A stretch of 64,000 nt of DNA from Gnetum montanum (taxonomy: Eukaryota; Streptophyta; Gnetopsida; Gnetales; Gnetaceae): assembly GCA_015680685.1 (NCBI GenBank), contig MNCI01014694.1, forward strand, positions 847,031 to 911,030, read 5' to 3'. Below the pieces are notes generated by a model. It did no database searches. It was not told the origin of the DNA and worked only from the letters and a program-made list of their open reading frames with translations. The translations under genes and the position numbers were made by a program. This document shows, one piece after another, positions 11,414 to 22,324 of the stretch; position 1 is the stretch's first letter; each line of letters begins with the position of its first letter.

Positions 11414-11500
11414 TTTGTTGTGATTGCAGTGGGGAGCATGGACTGGAAGTGAGACTATCTTTACCAAGGAGGATGCAATAATATCACTCACGGGAGATTA
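11414..11500 (+). promoter_or_regulatory. RE1 conserved 3' splice-site-like motif and ORF relic
   Basis: TTGTTGTGATTGCAG ends at 11429, after a T-rich stretch. It is followed closely by an ATGGACTGG start that stops after a few codons. RE3, RE4, RE5 and RE8 carry similar TGTG..CAG motifs just before an ATG. The motif is seen; use in splicing is inferred. Confidence 0.45.
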
Positions 11501-11768
11501 TTCATGACTACTAGATCTCTTCTACCTCTCCCTCATTATTTTGTTACTAAGAGGGGCTGGATGTCCATTGGATTTGAGGGTTTTCTTTCTTGTTGTCATG
11601 AACACCAAATTTTATACATAATTATAATGATGTATGCTCGGGCACTTCTGTATTTGTCTATTTCTTCTGTGTTACTCTGCATGTTAGTCAAACATTCCAT
11701 ACCTCCTAATATATTTTGTAAGGGAATTATTCCTCTTCTTCTATACTTGAGGACGTGTTTTCATTCAG

Positions 11769-11779
11769 TCATGGGGGTA
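11769..11779 (+). other. RE1 polypurine tract
   Basis: TCATGGGGGTA ends immediately before the 3' LTR. It is the expected primer site for plus-strand DNA synthesis and is identical in RE5. Confidence 0.85.
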
Positions 11780-12602
11780 TGATAAATCATGTTTTACATG
11801 GGCTTCGATATCAGAGTGGCTGCGATATCAAGTACACAATATCGCGAGGTACTCTTGGGCCTATAAATATTGCCCTTAGGCACATGATTCAGTAGTGGTT
11901 TTTTAAGTCAAGTAGCAAAACTCTTGTAGTTTGTTCATTTGAGAGTTAGAATATTTTTCAAGTGCCTGCAATAGGAGGTCTAAGTGTAATTAGATCTTTG
12001 TTCAAGAATTTATGTACCTGAACACACCATTGTGTTGGCAATAAAGAAAAGCTCTTTGATTCATCCTTGCAGCACTTGAGACTTTCTTTCTTTATGCATT
12101 TATATATCATGATTTTATGTCATTTACATTTAATGTTATTCATTCAGAAATTAATTTTGATTAATTAAGCAACTAATTAAAAATAGACAAACATGACCAC
12201 TTCAAACATATGTGTGACACTTGGTAGCTCAAAAATGATTAGCATTTGACAACCTAGCAGTGTTTACATGAAGTTCAAGATGTGTCTAGGAAGTGGGGAC
12301 GGTTACTTGTGTTAGGTTAGATTAGACAATAGTTTACTTAGCAATTAATTACTCTCACTTTTATTATTGTTCTAGGCAATCAAATCGATAAAACATAAAA
12401 TGATAAATATCTTATGCCTTAGTCACACTTAATCATACACTTGCATTTCACAAGTGAGACTGGGAAGACAACGAACAGAAAACTTGAACTCACTATTTAG
12501 CTCTAGCATACTTGGTAATTAAAGTCTATAGAAGTCGATTGGATCACACGTGAATGCCTATTATTCATATGGTTGGGTGTAGGGGTACCTCATCACTCAT
12601 CA
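11780..12602 (+). repeat. RE1 3' LTR
   Basis: This LTR is 823 bp, TGATAA to TCATCA, matching 2401-3257. Palindrome cores lie at 11807, 11824 and 11838, and TATAAATA begins at 11862, again exactly 24 bp after the last core. The TSD CCTTT follows. Confidence 0.92.
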
Positions 12603-12607
12603 CCTTT
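12603..12607. repeat. RE1 target-site duplication, right copy
   Basis: CCTTT is identical to 2396-2400. Minus-strand RE2 pol continues right after it. Confidence 0.9.
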
Positions 12608-13560
12608 CTTTCAATTACTGAAACACTTTTTTACATTCTGAGGTCTAGAAAAAAGGAGCATCTTTCTTTGTTAGTTCGACCAACAGTTTTGCAATCTTAG
12701 AGAAATTCTCTATGAATTATTGATAGTAGCTAGTGTGTCCAAGAAATGACTGAACATCTTTAATTATCTTTGGCTAGCGGGTTATTCCTTGGATGATCCT
12801 TATTTTATTAAGGTCTATCTCAAATTCCTACTTGTGAGATTTTGTTCCCTAGTACAATTCCCTTGTAGACCATGAGGTGAATTTTCTACCAATTGAGCCC
12901 TAATTTGGTTTCAACACACCATTTCAACACTTGCTGAAGGTAGTCTAGGGCTTGCTCAAATGTAGCTCCATAGGTGGAGAAGTCATCCATGAAGACTTCT
13001 ACACCACTATCGATTTGCAATTAAAATATACTTAGGACTAGGTATTAAAATGTGGTAGAAGCATTGCATAGACCAAAAAATATCTTATGATATGAAAAAG
13101 TCCCTCAGGGACTTGTAAACATTGTCTTTGCTTGGTCCTTCGGTGAAATTTGGATTTGGTTATAATCACTATAACCATTCAGGGAGCTGTAGTAGCAATG
13201 CCCTGATATTGTGCACCTTGTCAATAAATGGCAATGGAAAGTGATCCTTGAATGTTTCCATACTCAACAGCCTAAAATTAAAGCAGAATCACCACTTACC
13301 ACCTTTTTTTGGTATAATTATGAATGGACAAACCCACTCACTATTTGCAATGGGATAGATGAACCCCACCTTGAGGAGTTGTTTGATTTCCTCCTTGATG
13401 ATTTGCTTCAATTTGGGGTTCAACCAACTTTATGGCTATTGTTTTGGCTTCATGGCTAGGTTGGTGTAAATGTGATGTTGGCATATCCTAGGATCAATCC
13501 CTGTGAGTTCAAGATATGACCAAGCGAAATCTGTTGACCATCTTTAAACTACCTTCAATA
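12608..13560 (-). pseudogene. RE2 reverse transcriptase fragment
   Basis: On the minus strand this contains the RT palm. The catalytic FMDD lies in VEVFMDDFSTYG (about 12989), with QIQI- and PFGLCN-type motifs to its right and the connection region (FLGHTSYY, IENFSKIAKLL) to its left. It joins the RNase H fragment at 1960-2400 once RE1 is removed. It is broken by stops, although the FMDD is intact. Confidence 0.82.
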
Positions 13561-13939
13561 GCATCTCTTTCTGTTTTGGAGAAAGTCTTGCATTGATTAT
13601 AATTGGCTTCTTATTTTTAAAAAATACATATTCCATTCCAACTGATAACGTTTTCAGTTCAAGGGATTGTTGCTTAAAGTTTTCAAGAATTTCCAACTCT
13701 CCCTAATAGGTATCATAGTTTGTATCATCAGAGAGTTGGTGATGAACTTACTCAAGTTCATCCATGCTAATGAAATATTCACATGTTAGGCTCTCAATTG
13801 GTTTCATGCATACTATGCTACTTTCTGAATCAATAATCAGCCACTAGGTGCCCTCCTATTTTGTGACTACTATGTATAGACACCTTTAAATTTCTACCTC
13901 TAGTGCACATTGCTTGCATGTAGAGATAAATGCTTGCTT

Positions 13940-14360
13940 TATGGCCTAATGTTTCTGAATACAATTGCACCCACTATCGTTGTACATAATGCACAGAACT
14001 CTCTTCTTCTCAATCTTTCTAAAGGTGTTTTCTTTAGAGATTTCCATGGAAAGATCTCTGATGATTGGGAAGTCCCATTTATAGTTATCCACTTTGAGTA
14101 CTAGAAAGTTAGTAGGATAAGACCACCCATAGACAGTGGTCACAATGTGTTCTATCAATTTTAATGGAACAATGATGGACTATTCTATCAATTCTAATCT
14201 GATGTTGCTCTTCTTAAGAGGAGGCAAGTTCCAGGAAATGTAAATCTCATGAGAAATCAAATTAACACCAGAACTTGAATCAAGAAGAGCCTTGCATGGT
14301 TTGTTCCCAAAATTTGCAAATAAATTAGAGGACTTATAGGATTAGCTAATTTCCTAAGAA
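13940..14360 (-). pseudogene. RE2 protease, with loss of the MGRAWL segment
   Basis: The minus strand shows a LLDSSSGVNLISHEIY active-site region (Gly of D-S/T-G changed to Ser) and YGWSYPTNFLVLKVDN. Other copies then read FPIIMGRAWLSIIDACLGI before the EISKENTF block, but here FPII is followed directly by RDLSMEISKENTF. About 15 residues, including the flap-closing motif, are therefore deleted in frame. It is non-functional on both counts. Confidence 0.8.
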
Positions 14361-14449
14361 TGTTTCCTACACAGATCCAATTAGACACAGTGTGAGTGAT
14401 CATTATGGTATGGATTCTTGGTAGAGGTTGATTTGAAGAAGGCTTGAAG

Positions 14450-16998
14450 GAATCTGATATGGAGGAAGGGGCAGGAGCAAGGTTGTCGACTACAGGTGTA
14501 GGTGAAGGCTTAGGTGGATTATGGGATCAAAATAAAGGTCTTTTCTTTGATTGGGCATTTAACCCCTCTAATTGATGATTAGGTTTCAAATTAACAACCC
14601 TTGTAGCATTGCATTATTATAGTTGAGTGGGTAGTTCACCCTACATTGGTGGAGTAGGTGGCAGCTATTCAACTGGAGGAGGAGTCTGTGTAGGGACAAG
14701 AGGAGGATAAGGATAGGGGGTAGTGTTCCTTTGTTTATGTAGAGATGAAGTTTGATAATAATTAGAAGGGTGGTAGTAAGGCTATAACTAAAAAATGTGA
14801 CTAGAAGAATCATGTGGAGACATGGGTTGCTGAACGTGGTAACCATATGGATCAAGCTACTTGTAAGGGTATTGTTGCCTTGGTAATGCAAATGTCCATG
14901 ATTATGGTTGCTATCATTGTTGGTACTGTTTGTGCGGTTATAGTGGAGCTCCACTTGGATAATACGGTTGTTGCTGGTAGAACTACTTGAGATTACCTTG
15001 AGGATAAGGAAACCTCCTAGATGTTTGCCTTTGCATAAGTCATGGATGTAAGGCATACATCCCAGACTCCTGAAGATGTGACACAATGGGGCAACATCCC
15101 TTGGGATATTCATATTGGTAGACATCACATTCATGATCATTATCGAATTCACTATCCACAACCTATTCTATTACAATAATTTTTTCCTTATCTTTGTAAT
15201 ATGCATGTTTAGCTTCGTTGCGCCTCCTACGCTCATGATCACCACCTTGTTCTCTTGACTCTTTCGTAATTTTGAGGATAGCTTGAAATCAGCTATCCAT
15301 GGAGTTTCTTAATTGATCAACCTTGGCCATAAGTTCAAATTGGAATTTTTGAAGTGGTAAGGCTTTCTTATGCATCCCCCCATCAAATACGGATTCATCC
15401 TCATTGTCACAAAATCAAACCTCCTACTTGCAAATGGAAGGGTCTTGGTTGTACTCCTCTCCACTTTCTCTTTTTCTTAGTTTTCTCTCATATTTGTCGA
15501 CTTACTCTATTAACCTTTGTACCTGATAGGTAGTTATTTTTGACAATTTCCCTTGGGCATAAACACCAAGGGCTTTCCTCATTTCATTACAAAGCCTATC
15601 TATAATGTGGTGGAGTTGAGCCAATTGAGAATAACCATGGCCAAGGCATTTGTGCATCAAGGCATAGTATTAGCCAATGGTGGCATCCAAGGATTTGTGT
15701 ACTCCTTGTTTCCACCCTTGAATTTTCTTCCTTAGGTTGGACACCCTAGACTATGTTTGATATTTATCATTAAACATTTCAATCATGGTACTCCATCATT
15801 TGATAGATTCTAATTCTAAGGACCGGTACTAGTTCTCTACTTCTTTGATGACTGTTTTGGGAAAAAGCTTTAGTTTCTATCATTTGTTCTCTATACTTTT
15901 CAAGGCACATTCATCTTAGAAAGCTTGAAGATATCTCTGTGGATTAGAGTTATATGCTCCTTCAAATCGAGGAATATTTTTCATGTCTAACCATTTTATC
16001 CAACTATCTTTCACATGCCTTGTTGGAATTTTGACTGCCTCTGTAATGTTAAGCATAATTCAAGTGCAAAATAGAGGCTCATTGAGGTCTTAATCATGGT
16101 GCCTATGATGCCCTCTACTACCCCTTCGTTCATGGTGATGTACTTTCTTGAATGTCTATGTCCTTGATCTTGCCTGTCTTGTTAGTCGCTTTGGTCATTT
16201 TCATCCCATTAGTCATTTCATTCATTTTGATCACCTCTATCATGATATCACCTTCTATGGTCATGGTCGGAGCTAGAAGAAGAAGAATAAAAAGATGACA
16301 AAGGAGAAGAGAAAGGAGAACCAACACCATCATGGTGCCTGCTACTGGATCTTCAATGATTGTGACCACAATCATGATCATGCTTCTTGCTAGCATCCCT
16401 GTCTTAACTTGCCCCTCTAGATCCTACTTTTCCATTGGATCCCTTATTACCAGAATCAGGATTGTGAACTATGGAGTGCAGATTTTGGTTTTGACCTTCA
16501 TCATCGAAGTTAAAGAGGGGAGAATCATTGAGTGGAAGATCCCTAGAGAAGGGTTCCCCACTAGCTTGTTGGTACAATAGAAATGGAAAATCGTTAAGTC
16601 CTTTTCCCTTTGAAAGTTCAAGCGTTGCTCTAGTTGTTAATCTCATAGGCATTGTGCTTTAGTGGGATGATAATCCCCAGCATTGACATCTTCCATGATA
16701 TATTCCCCATGATGGTCTTGAAGACCACATCATGCAAGCATTTGATAGAGCATTGTAAGAGTAGCACGATCGGGCAGCAACACAATGTTACCCTCCATGT
16801 CATGCCACTAGAGNCGGGCAGCAACACAATGTTACCCTCCATGTCATGCCACTAGAGTTGTTCATCCTAGTGTAAGATGAAGGTGAAGTTTGGCACATGC
16901 TCATCAAGATGAGTATATGTAATTCGATACTATTGAGGTTTTGATGAACAAGCATTATTAGGCTTGAGCTGAGAAGCACTCCTATGAGAAGAAGACAT
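14450..16998 (-). pseudogene. gag: RE2 gag
   Basis: The start codon is at 16998-16996 (MSSSHRSASQ), in the same position relative to the PBS as in RE1. Towards the left lie the N-terminal block, a Ser/His/Arg-rich linker near 16130-16450, the gag core about 15480-16050, a knuckle of the YQYEYPKGCCPIVSHLQESG type near 15060-15130 (first cysteines altered), and a Pro/Tyr/Gln-rich tail. Stops and an assembly join (16771-16857) interrupt it. Confidence 0.8.
16771..16857. other. Single N between two identical 43-bp copies (assembly join)
   Basis: Positions 16771-16813 and 16815-16857 are identical, with N at 16814. As at 6689, this looks like an unmerged contig overlap inside the RE2 gag and not a biological duplication. 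Confidence 0.92.
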
Positions 16999-17128
16999 TG
17001 TCGATTAGTGAAACAAAAATAACAGTGTGCTCTAAGAGTTTGATATAATAATTGTAAATAAGATATGACTCTAAGGTTCATTCCAATGATTTCACTAGAT
17101 CCTAGATAGTGCACAAAACAACAAAAAG

Positions 17129-17148
17129 GTCTCAAGCAATGATGCCAA
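17129..17148 (-). other. RE2 primer-binding site (degraded)
   Basis: The reverse complement reads TTGGCATCATTGCTTGAGAC, directly after the LTR end. It is the tRNA-Asp type with transitions. Confidence 0.75.
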
Positions 17149-17842
17149 TGATGAGTGGCAAGGTACCCCTATGCCCAATCTTATGAATCACTAAGGCGTT
17201 ACTCATGATCCAGTCGAATTCCATGGACCTATAGTTATCTCGTACACTATAGCCTATAGGAAGTGAAATGGCATTGAGAACATTTGTTTTCTTCCAAACT
17301 ATGTTTGTGAGGCTCAAGGGTATGATTTTAAGTGTAATTGAGGTATATGAATTTTTATTGTTTTTATATTTTATGGATGTAATCACCTACAACAAGAATG
17401 ATGGTAGAGTAGATTAAAAACAAGTGTCTATTGCCTAGCTAGCCTAACACAAGTAACTACCCCACTTTTCTAAACATATATAGCACTATTGGATTACCAA
17501 ACGTTAAGCGTTGTTGGGTTACCAAGTACTATATGAATGCTCAGAGTAGTCATGCTTGTGTTCATTAATTGTTGGAAATAAATTGCTTAATCAAATGCAT
17601 TAAAGTAAAGAATAAGAAGGTGAAATGCACTAAAGAAAATATTAAGCTATTCTCAATGCTTCAAGGATTTTCAAAAGAGTTTGTTTTATTCCCATCACAT
17701 TGCTACACTCAGCTATGTCAGTGCTTTAACAAAGAACCATACACACTTTAGACTCCTTTAGTGGGCACTTAGAAAATATTCTAACTCTACAGAGAAGAAA
17801 CAGCAAGAGCTTTGCTACCTTGCTTGAAAATTGAAAACTGAC
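17149..17842 (-). repeat. RE2 5' LTR, distal part (R/U5 side)
   Basis: Reads TGATGAGTGG at its left end, the reverse complement of the LTR terminus CCACTCATCA. It carries the conserved AGGTACCCCTA, GGATTACCAA and GGGTTACCAAG blocks in reverse. It stops at 17842, where RE3 begins, and resumes at 42790. Confidence 0.88.
17838..17842. repeat. RE3 target-site duplication, left copy
   Basis: CTGAC here and TTGAC at 42790-42794 flank RE3. They differ by one C-to-T transition. Confidence 0.75.
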
Positions 17843-18665
17843 TGATGAGTTGTGATATCAGACCCTTGATATCAGGTACTTGATATTAGAGGTGCCAAAA
17901 GTGATATCGGAGCTTGTCTCGACACCTATAAATAAGAGATGAGGGCACTTGATTTCGTAGTCAGTTTTCTTAGTCCCTTAGCTGAACCCTTGTAGTCTTC
18001 CCTTTCCAAAGTTAAAATTATTTTTGAGTGTTTGCAGTAGGAGTCATAAAGTGAACGAATCTTTATTCGAGCATTGTGTACCTGAGCACACCTTATGTTT
18101 GAAAATAAAGATGAACTTTGTGATAAACCTTGCAACATTCAGAATAGCTTGATTATTTCATTTAAATGTTATTTACTATTACTGGCTACTATCATTAGTT
18201 AATTAATGTTATTTTATTAAATTGTTAATTATCAATGAATTAGCACACTTAGTACGACCACTTTGAGCATACGTGGAACACTTGGTAACCTACTAACGAC
18301 TAGTGTTTGATAATCCTAGTAGTGTTATACTGGTTTAGGATGTGTCCAGCAAGTGGGAACAGGTGCTGGTGTTAGGACTAGTTAGAGCATAGTCGATTAG
18401 TAAAATTAAATTACTTAACTCAATTATTTTATTTCTCCATTTCAAGCACTAGAAACATAAAACATAAAAAATATAAAAATCATATACCTCAAGTTTACTT
18501 AACCGTACAGTCATGCCTTACAAGTAAGCTTGGGAAGACAATGATCGCATAACCCATTCTTGTTCTATGTAAGCGCATAAGTACTTAATCCTTGGAGTTT
18601 GACCAGATTGTGTGTAAATGCTTGTATCCATATGGTTGGGGCTAGGGGTACCTCACCGCTCATCA
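17843..18665 (+). repeat. RE3 5' LTR
   Basis: TGATGA to TCATCA, 823 bp. Palindrome cores are at 17854, 17868, 17882 and 17903 (GATATC/GATATT), and TATAAATA is at 17927 (24 bp after the last core). A U5 stem-loop pairs CAAGTTTACTT (18490-18500) with AAGTAAGCTTG (18522-18532). Confidence 0.92.
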
Positions 18666-18685
18666 TTGGCATCATTGCTAGGAAT
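18666..18685 (+). other. RE3 primer-binding site
   Basis: TTGGCATCATTGCTAGGAAT follows the LTR. It is a tRNA-Asp complement with several transitions. Confidence 0.8.
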
Positions 18686-18804
18686 TTTGTTGGTTGTGCA
18701 TTGATTAGAGCTTAGGAGGAAATATCTCCATCATTGGAATTAACCCTTAAGGTTAGTTATCCTACAATCACTGAAAAAGAGTATTGCACATTGAATAATC
18801 AATC

Positions 18805-21330
18805 ATGTCTCCTTCTTCTTATGAGAGTGCTTCATTGACTAGGTTTGGCACAATGAACAATCAGAGGTGTAGTATACATGATGACCCGCCAGTGCCCCAA
18901 CAGTTTCACATGGTATACACTCATCCTGATGATTATATACAAAACTTTACCTTTATCCTCCACTAGGATGAACAACTACATTGGCATGATTTAGAAGATA
19001 ACATAGTGTTACCTCTCAATCACCCAGTTCCAAGTATGCTTCTTCATGCTCTCACACAAATTGGTCTGCAACACTTACAGGCAGAGTACATTGTGCATGA
19101 ACACGACTCAAGAGAGTATCAACCCACAGAGGCACAACACCAAAGGGACCTACAATAGGAGAGACATGACAAATCTATGAAGGGAAAGTGGTCTCAGGAT
19201 GTTTCATATGTCCTAAGTGAAAACGAGGATGATGAACCTGCCTCGGGAGGTTTTTAACAAAATGATGTTCCTCCCATTGACTTTGGTCAAGGAGTTTTAT
19301 ATTAGAATCTTCACTTAACTATTCATAATCTAGGTTCTGATACCAATAGACACAAAGAGTTTAAAAAAGAAACATGAACACGTGACATTGATGGGCATTC
19401 TAATCATAACCATGACTGAGGTTGAGACCACCAAACAGAAAGTGACAGACGTCATCATGGTGCCAGTCCTCCTTCATTCTCACCTTCATCATCTCCTTCG
19501 CCCTCTCCTTTGGGATCTAAACATAGTCACAAAGGGAAAGACCATGAGGACAATGGTAAATGAAATAGAGATCATAGATAAAACAATCAAGAAAGGGGAT
19601 AAAGGCATTTTAGAGAAACACATCACGAAAGAAGGGAGAGTAGGGAATAGCATAGGCATCATAAACACCATAGGCAATATGATCACGATGAACCCCTACT
19701 CACCACCTGAAGTATGTTAGACATAACAGAAGCCATTAGGATTCCAACAAGGCACCAGAAGGATAGTAGGATCAAAATACTAGACATGAACAACATCCCA
19801 CGATTTGAAAGGGGATACAATGCTGATCCTCAAAACCATCTTCAAGAATTTCACAATGCATGTGCCTTGCAAAATATAGAAAATGAGTGGCAAAAACTTA
19901 ATTTGTTTTCATGAACACTGATCAAGGAAGCGAAAATTTGGTACCAGTCCTTAGAACCAGAACCCATTCATCAATGGAGTACCATGTTAGAGTTATTCAA
20001 TGATAAGTATCAAATGTACTCCCGAGTGTCCAACCTACATTGGCAAATCCAAGGATGGAAACAAGGAGGACACGACCCCTTCGATGCTTCCATGGGCCAA
20101 TATTATGCATTATTGCATCATTGTCCTAGCCATGGTTACTTGCAAAGGGAAAAACTATGCCATCTCGTGGATGGGCTTAGGTATGAAATACGAAGGACCC
20201 TTGGGACTTATGCTCAAGGAAGGCTATCTGAGCTCAAAGCCCATCAAATACAAAGATTGTTGGAGCAAGTTGCCAAGGAGGAAGGTGAGTTAAGGAAAAG
20301 AGAAAGAGTGGAGGAATAAAATAGAGATCCTTCCCTCTGAAATAAGGAAGTTAGATTTTGTGAAGATGAAGAAGAGTCACCACTCAAAGAGATGGTGAAT
20401 AGGAAGACTTTGCTCATTCAAAACTTTGCATCAGATATATCAGTAAAGGTAGATCAAATGTGGAACTTCCTAGATGATAAATTTTAAATCATTCTAAAAA
20501 TAGTCAAGGATTCTAGAGAGCAAAGTAGTGATATAGAGAGAAGGAAAAAGAAGGAAGTTGAGTCTACATGTAACAAAGGTAAGGGCAAAGTTTTCATCAT
20601 TGAAGAGGTTGTGGATTTGGACATAGACAATGATGGTAGATATGAGATATGCCAATATTATTATCCTAAAGGATGTTGCCCAATAGTCTCACATCTGCAC
20701 GAGGATGGGGTGTATGCACTAAATCCATGATTAAATAGACGGCAAGCACCTAGAAGATTACCTTATCCTCAAGGTAACCCAAGGTAGTTCCACCAACCCT
20801 TGATGTATTATCTGAGTGGAGCTCCACCACAATCAAATGAATAGTATCAACAATGACAACACCCATAATCATGGGGAATGCCATTACCACATCAACAATA
20901 CCCTTATCGTTAACTTGACCCATATGGGTACTATGTGCAACAATCGATCTCTCCACGTGACTCCACTAGTCACGTCACTTCTTAGCCTCACTACCAGACC
21001 CATGAGTACTATAGAACTCCTTCTCCTAGGAGTGATGTTCCAAAAATGTATTATCCTTCTCATCCAAATCACCTCTTTCACCATTAGCTCCATTACCACC
21101 TACTCCAACTATGCAAGGTGAGTTTCCTGCCTAGTCATAGTAACGTAATGCTACAAGGGCTATCAATCCTCAACCTACTATTAGTTTAGACACTCGCACA
21201 AAGAAGAAATCCTTCTTTAGAATCAATAGTCCAACCAAGTCCTTACAGCCACAAGTGGCTAATTGTCCAATTTCCTCACCATTGTTTGAATCTTCAGAGC
21301 TTCCTTCAAACCAAAAAGTGCACCCAACAC
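18805..21330 (+). pseudogene. gag: RE3 gag
   Basis: Starts at ATG 18805 (MSPSSYESAS). The N-terminal block is MVYTHPDDYIQNFTFILH ... DLEDNIVLPLN (about 18910-19020). A His/Ser/Arg-rich linker follows. The core is about 19714-20320 (ILDMNNIPRFERGYN, ALQNIENEWQKLNLF, then the LHWQIQGWKQGGHDPFDASMGQYY segment and RRTLGTYAQGRLSEL). The knuckle YEICQYYYPKGCCPI (about 20640-20690) has its first Cys and its His lost. A Pro-rich tail ends it. Several stops and frameshifts are present. Confidence 0.85.
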
Positions 21331-21835
21331 ACACGGTCATGTTGACTCATGCTATTACCGATTAGATTAAAGCTAGCCATCTTCCTAGGAAATTCTCTCA
21401 TCTTGAAAGTCCTCTTATATATTTGCAAATTGCTAGGAATGAGCCTTGCAAAGCTCTTTTGGATTCAGGTTCTGGTGTTAACTTAATTTCTCAAGAAATG
21501 TACAAAGCCTAGAACTTGCCACCACTAAAAAAGATTAACATTCGTTTAGAGTTGGCTGACCAGTTTGTCATTGTCCCATTAGGACTAGTGGAGGAAATTG
21601 TTACCATTGTTTGTGGGTGATTGTATCTAGCCTATTTCGTAGTGATTTAAGTCAACAACTATAAGGGGTACTTCCCAATCATAATGGGAAGAGCATGGCT
21701 CAGCATAATTGATGTGCACCTAGGAATACGTGATCTTTCCCTAGAAATATCAAAGGAAAATATGTTTGGAAAGATTGAAAAGAAAAAAGTTCCATGCATT
21801 GCATACAGTGACACAGGGTGCAACTACATGTAGAA
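21331..21835 (+). pseudogene. RE3 protease
   Basis: Contains the active-site motif ALLDSGSGVNLIS, then LPPLKKINIRLELADQ, PLGLVEEIVTIVCG and FPIIMGRAWLSIID. Stops are from TGG-to-TAG or TGA changes (for example at YKA-stop-NLP and CG-stop). It reads directly into KKVPCIAYSDTGCNYM. It is inactive. Confidence 0.85.
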
Positions 21836-22324
21836 GTCCTAGTTTGTACAACATTTAACGTTGCCTGCATGCAACCAGTGTGCACAAGTGACTAACATAC
21901 AAAGATGCTTGTATGTAGCAACCACTAGATAGGAAGGCACCCAGTGGTTGATAGCTAACCAAGGGAGCAATTCAACTCTATGCATGGAACCAACTGAGAG
22001 ATTGACTTGTGCCTATATTAATAGCATAGATACATTAGAGCAAGTCCATCACCAACTTTCAAGTCCTGATATCGAAAATATCAATTATTGAAAGTTGGAA
22101 ATTCCTGACAAGTTTAAGTAAGAGCCCCTCAAATTAAAACTGTTGCCCTCCGGTATGGAATATACATTTCTCTAGAATCGCAAACCGGTAATCATTAATA
22201 CTAAGCTCACTCCTCAACAAAAAGAAAAGATGGTAAGTAAATGGTCGAAAGCCTTTACTTGGTCATATCCTGAATTAACCAAAATAGATCCTAGGATATG
22301 CCAACATAGAATTTACACTGACCC

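Larger units (their letters stand above)
2401..12602 (+). mobile_element. RE1, full-length Ty3/gypsy retrotransposon
   Basis: This is a complete insertion of 10.2 kb: LTR (2401-3257), primer-binding site, gag, protease, RT, RNase H, integrase, about 2 kb of 3' non-coding DNA, polypurine tract and LTR (11780-12602), bounded by the TSD CCTTT. It sits in the minus-strand element RE2 between its RNase H and RT parts. All reading frames are broken by stops, so it is inactive. The order PR-RT-RH-IN and the tRNA-Asp type PBS indicate Metaviridae close to the Athila/Tat group. Confidence 0.93.

Noticed and set aside
16652-16855. Open frames crossing position 16814
   Set aside because: They cross an N with duplicated flanks, an assembly join, and lie antisense to RE2 gag.
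17842-17855. CTGATGAG near an LTR start, resembling the hammerhead ribozyme core
   Set aside because: TGATGA is the conserved LTR terminus. No GAAA box or stems in the needed arrangement follow.
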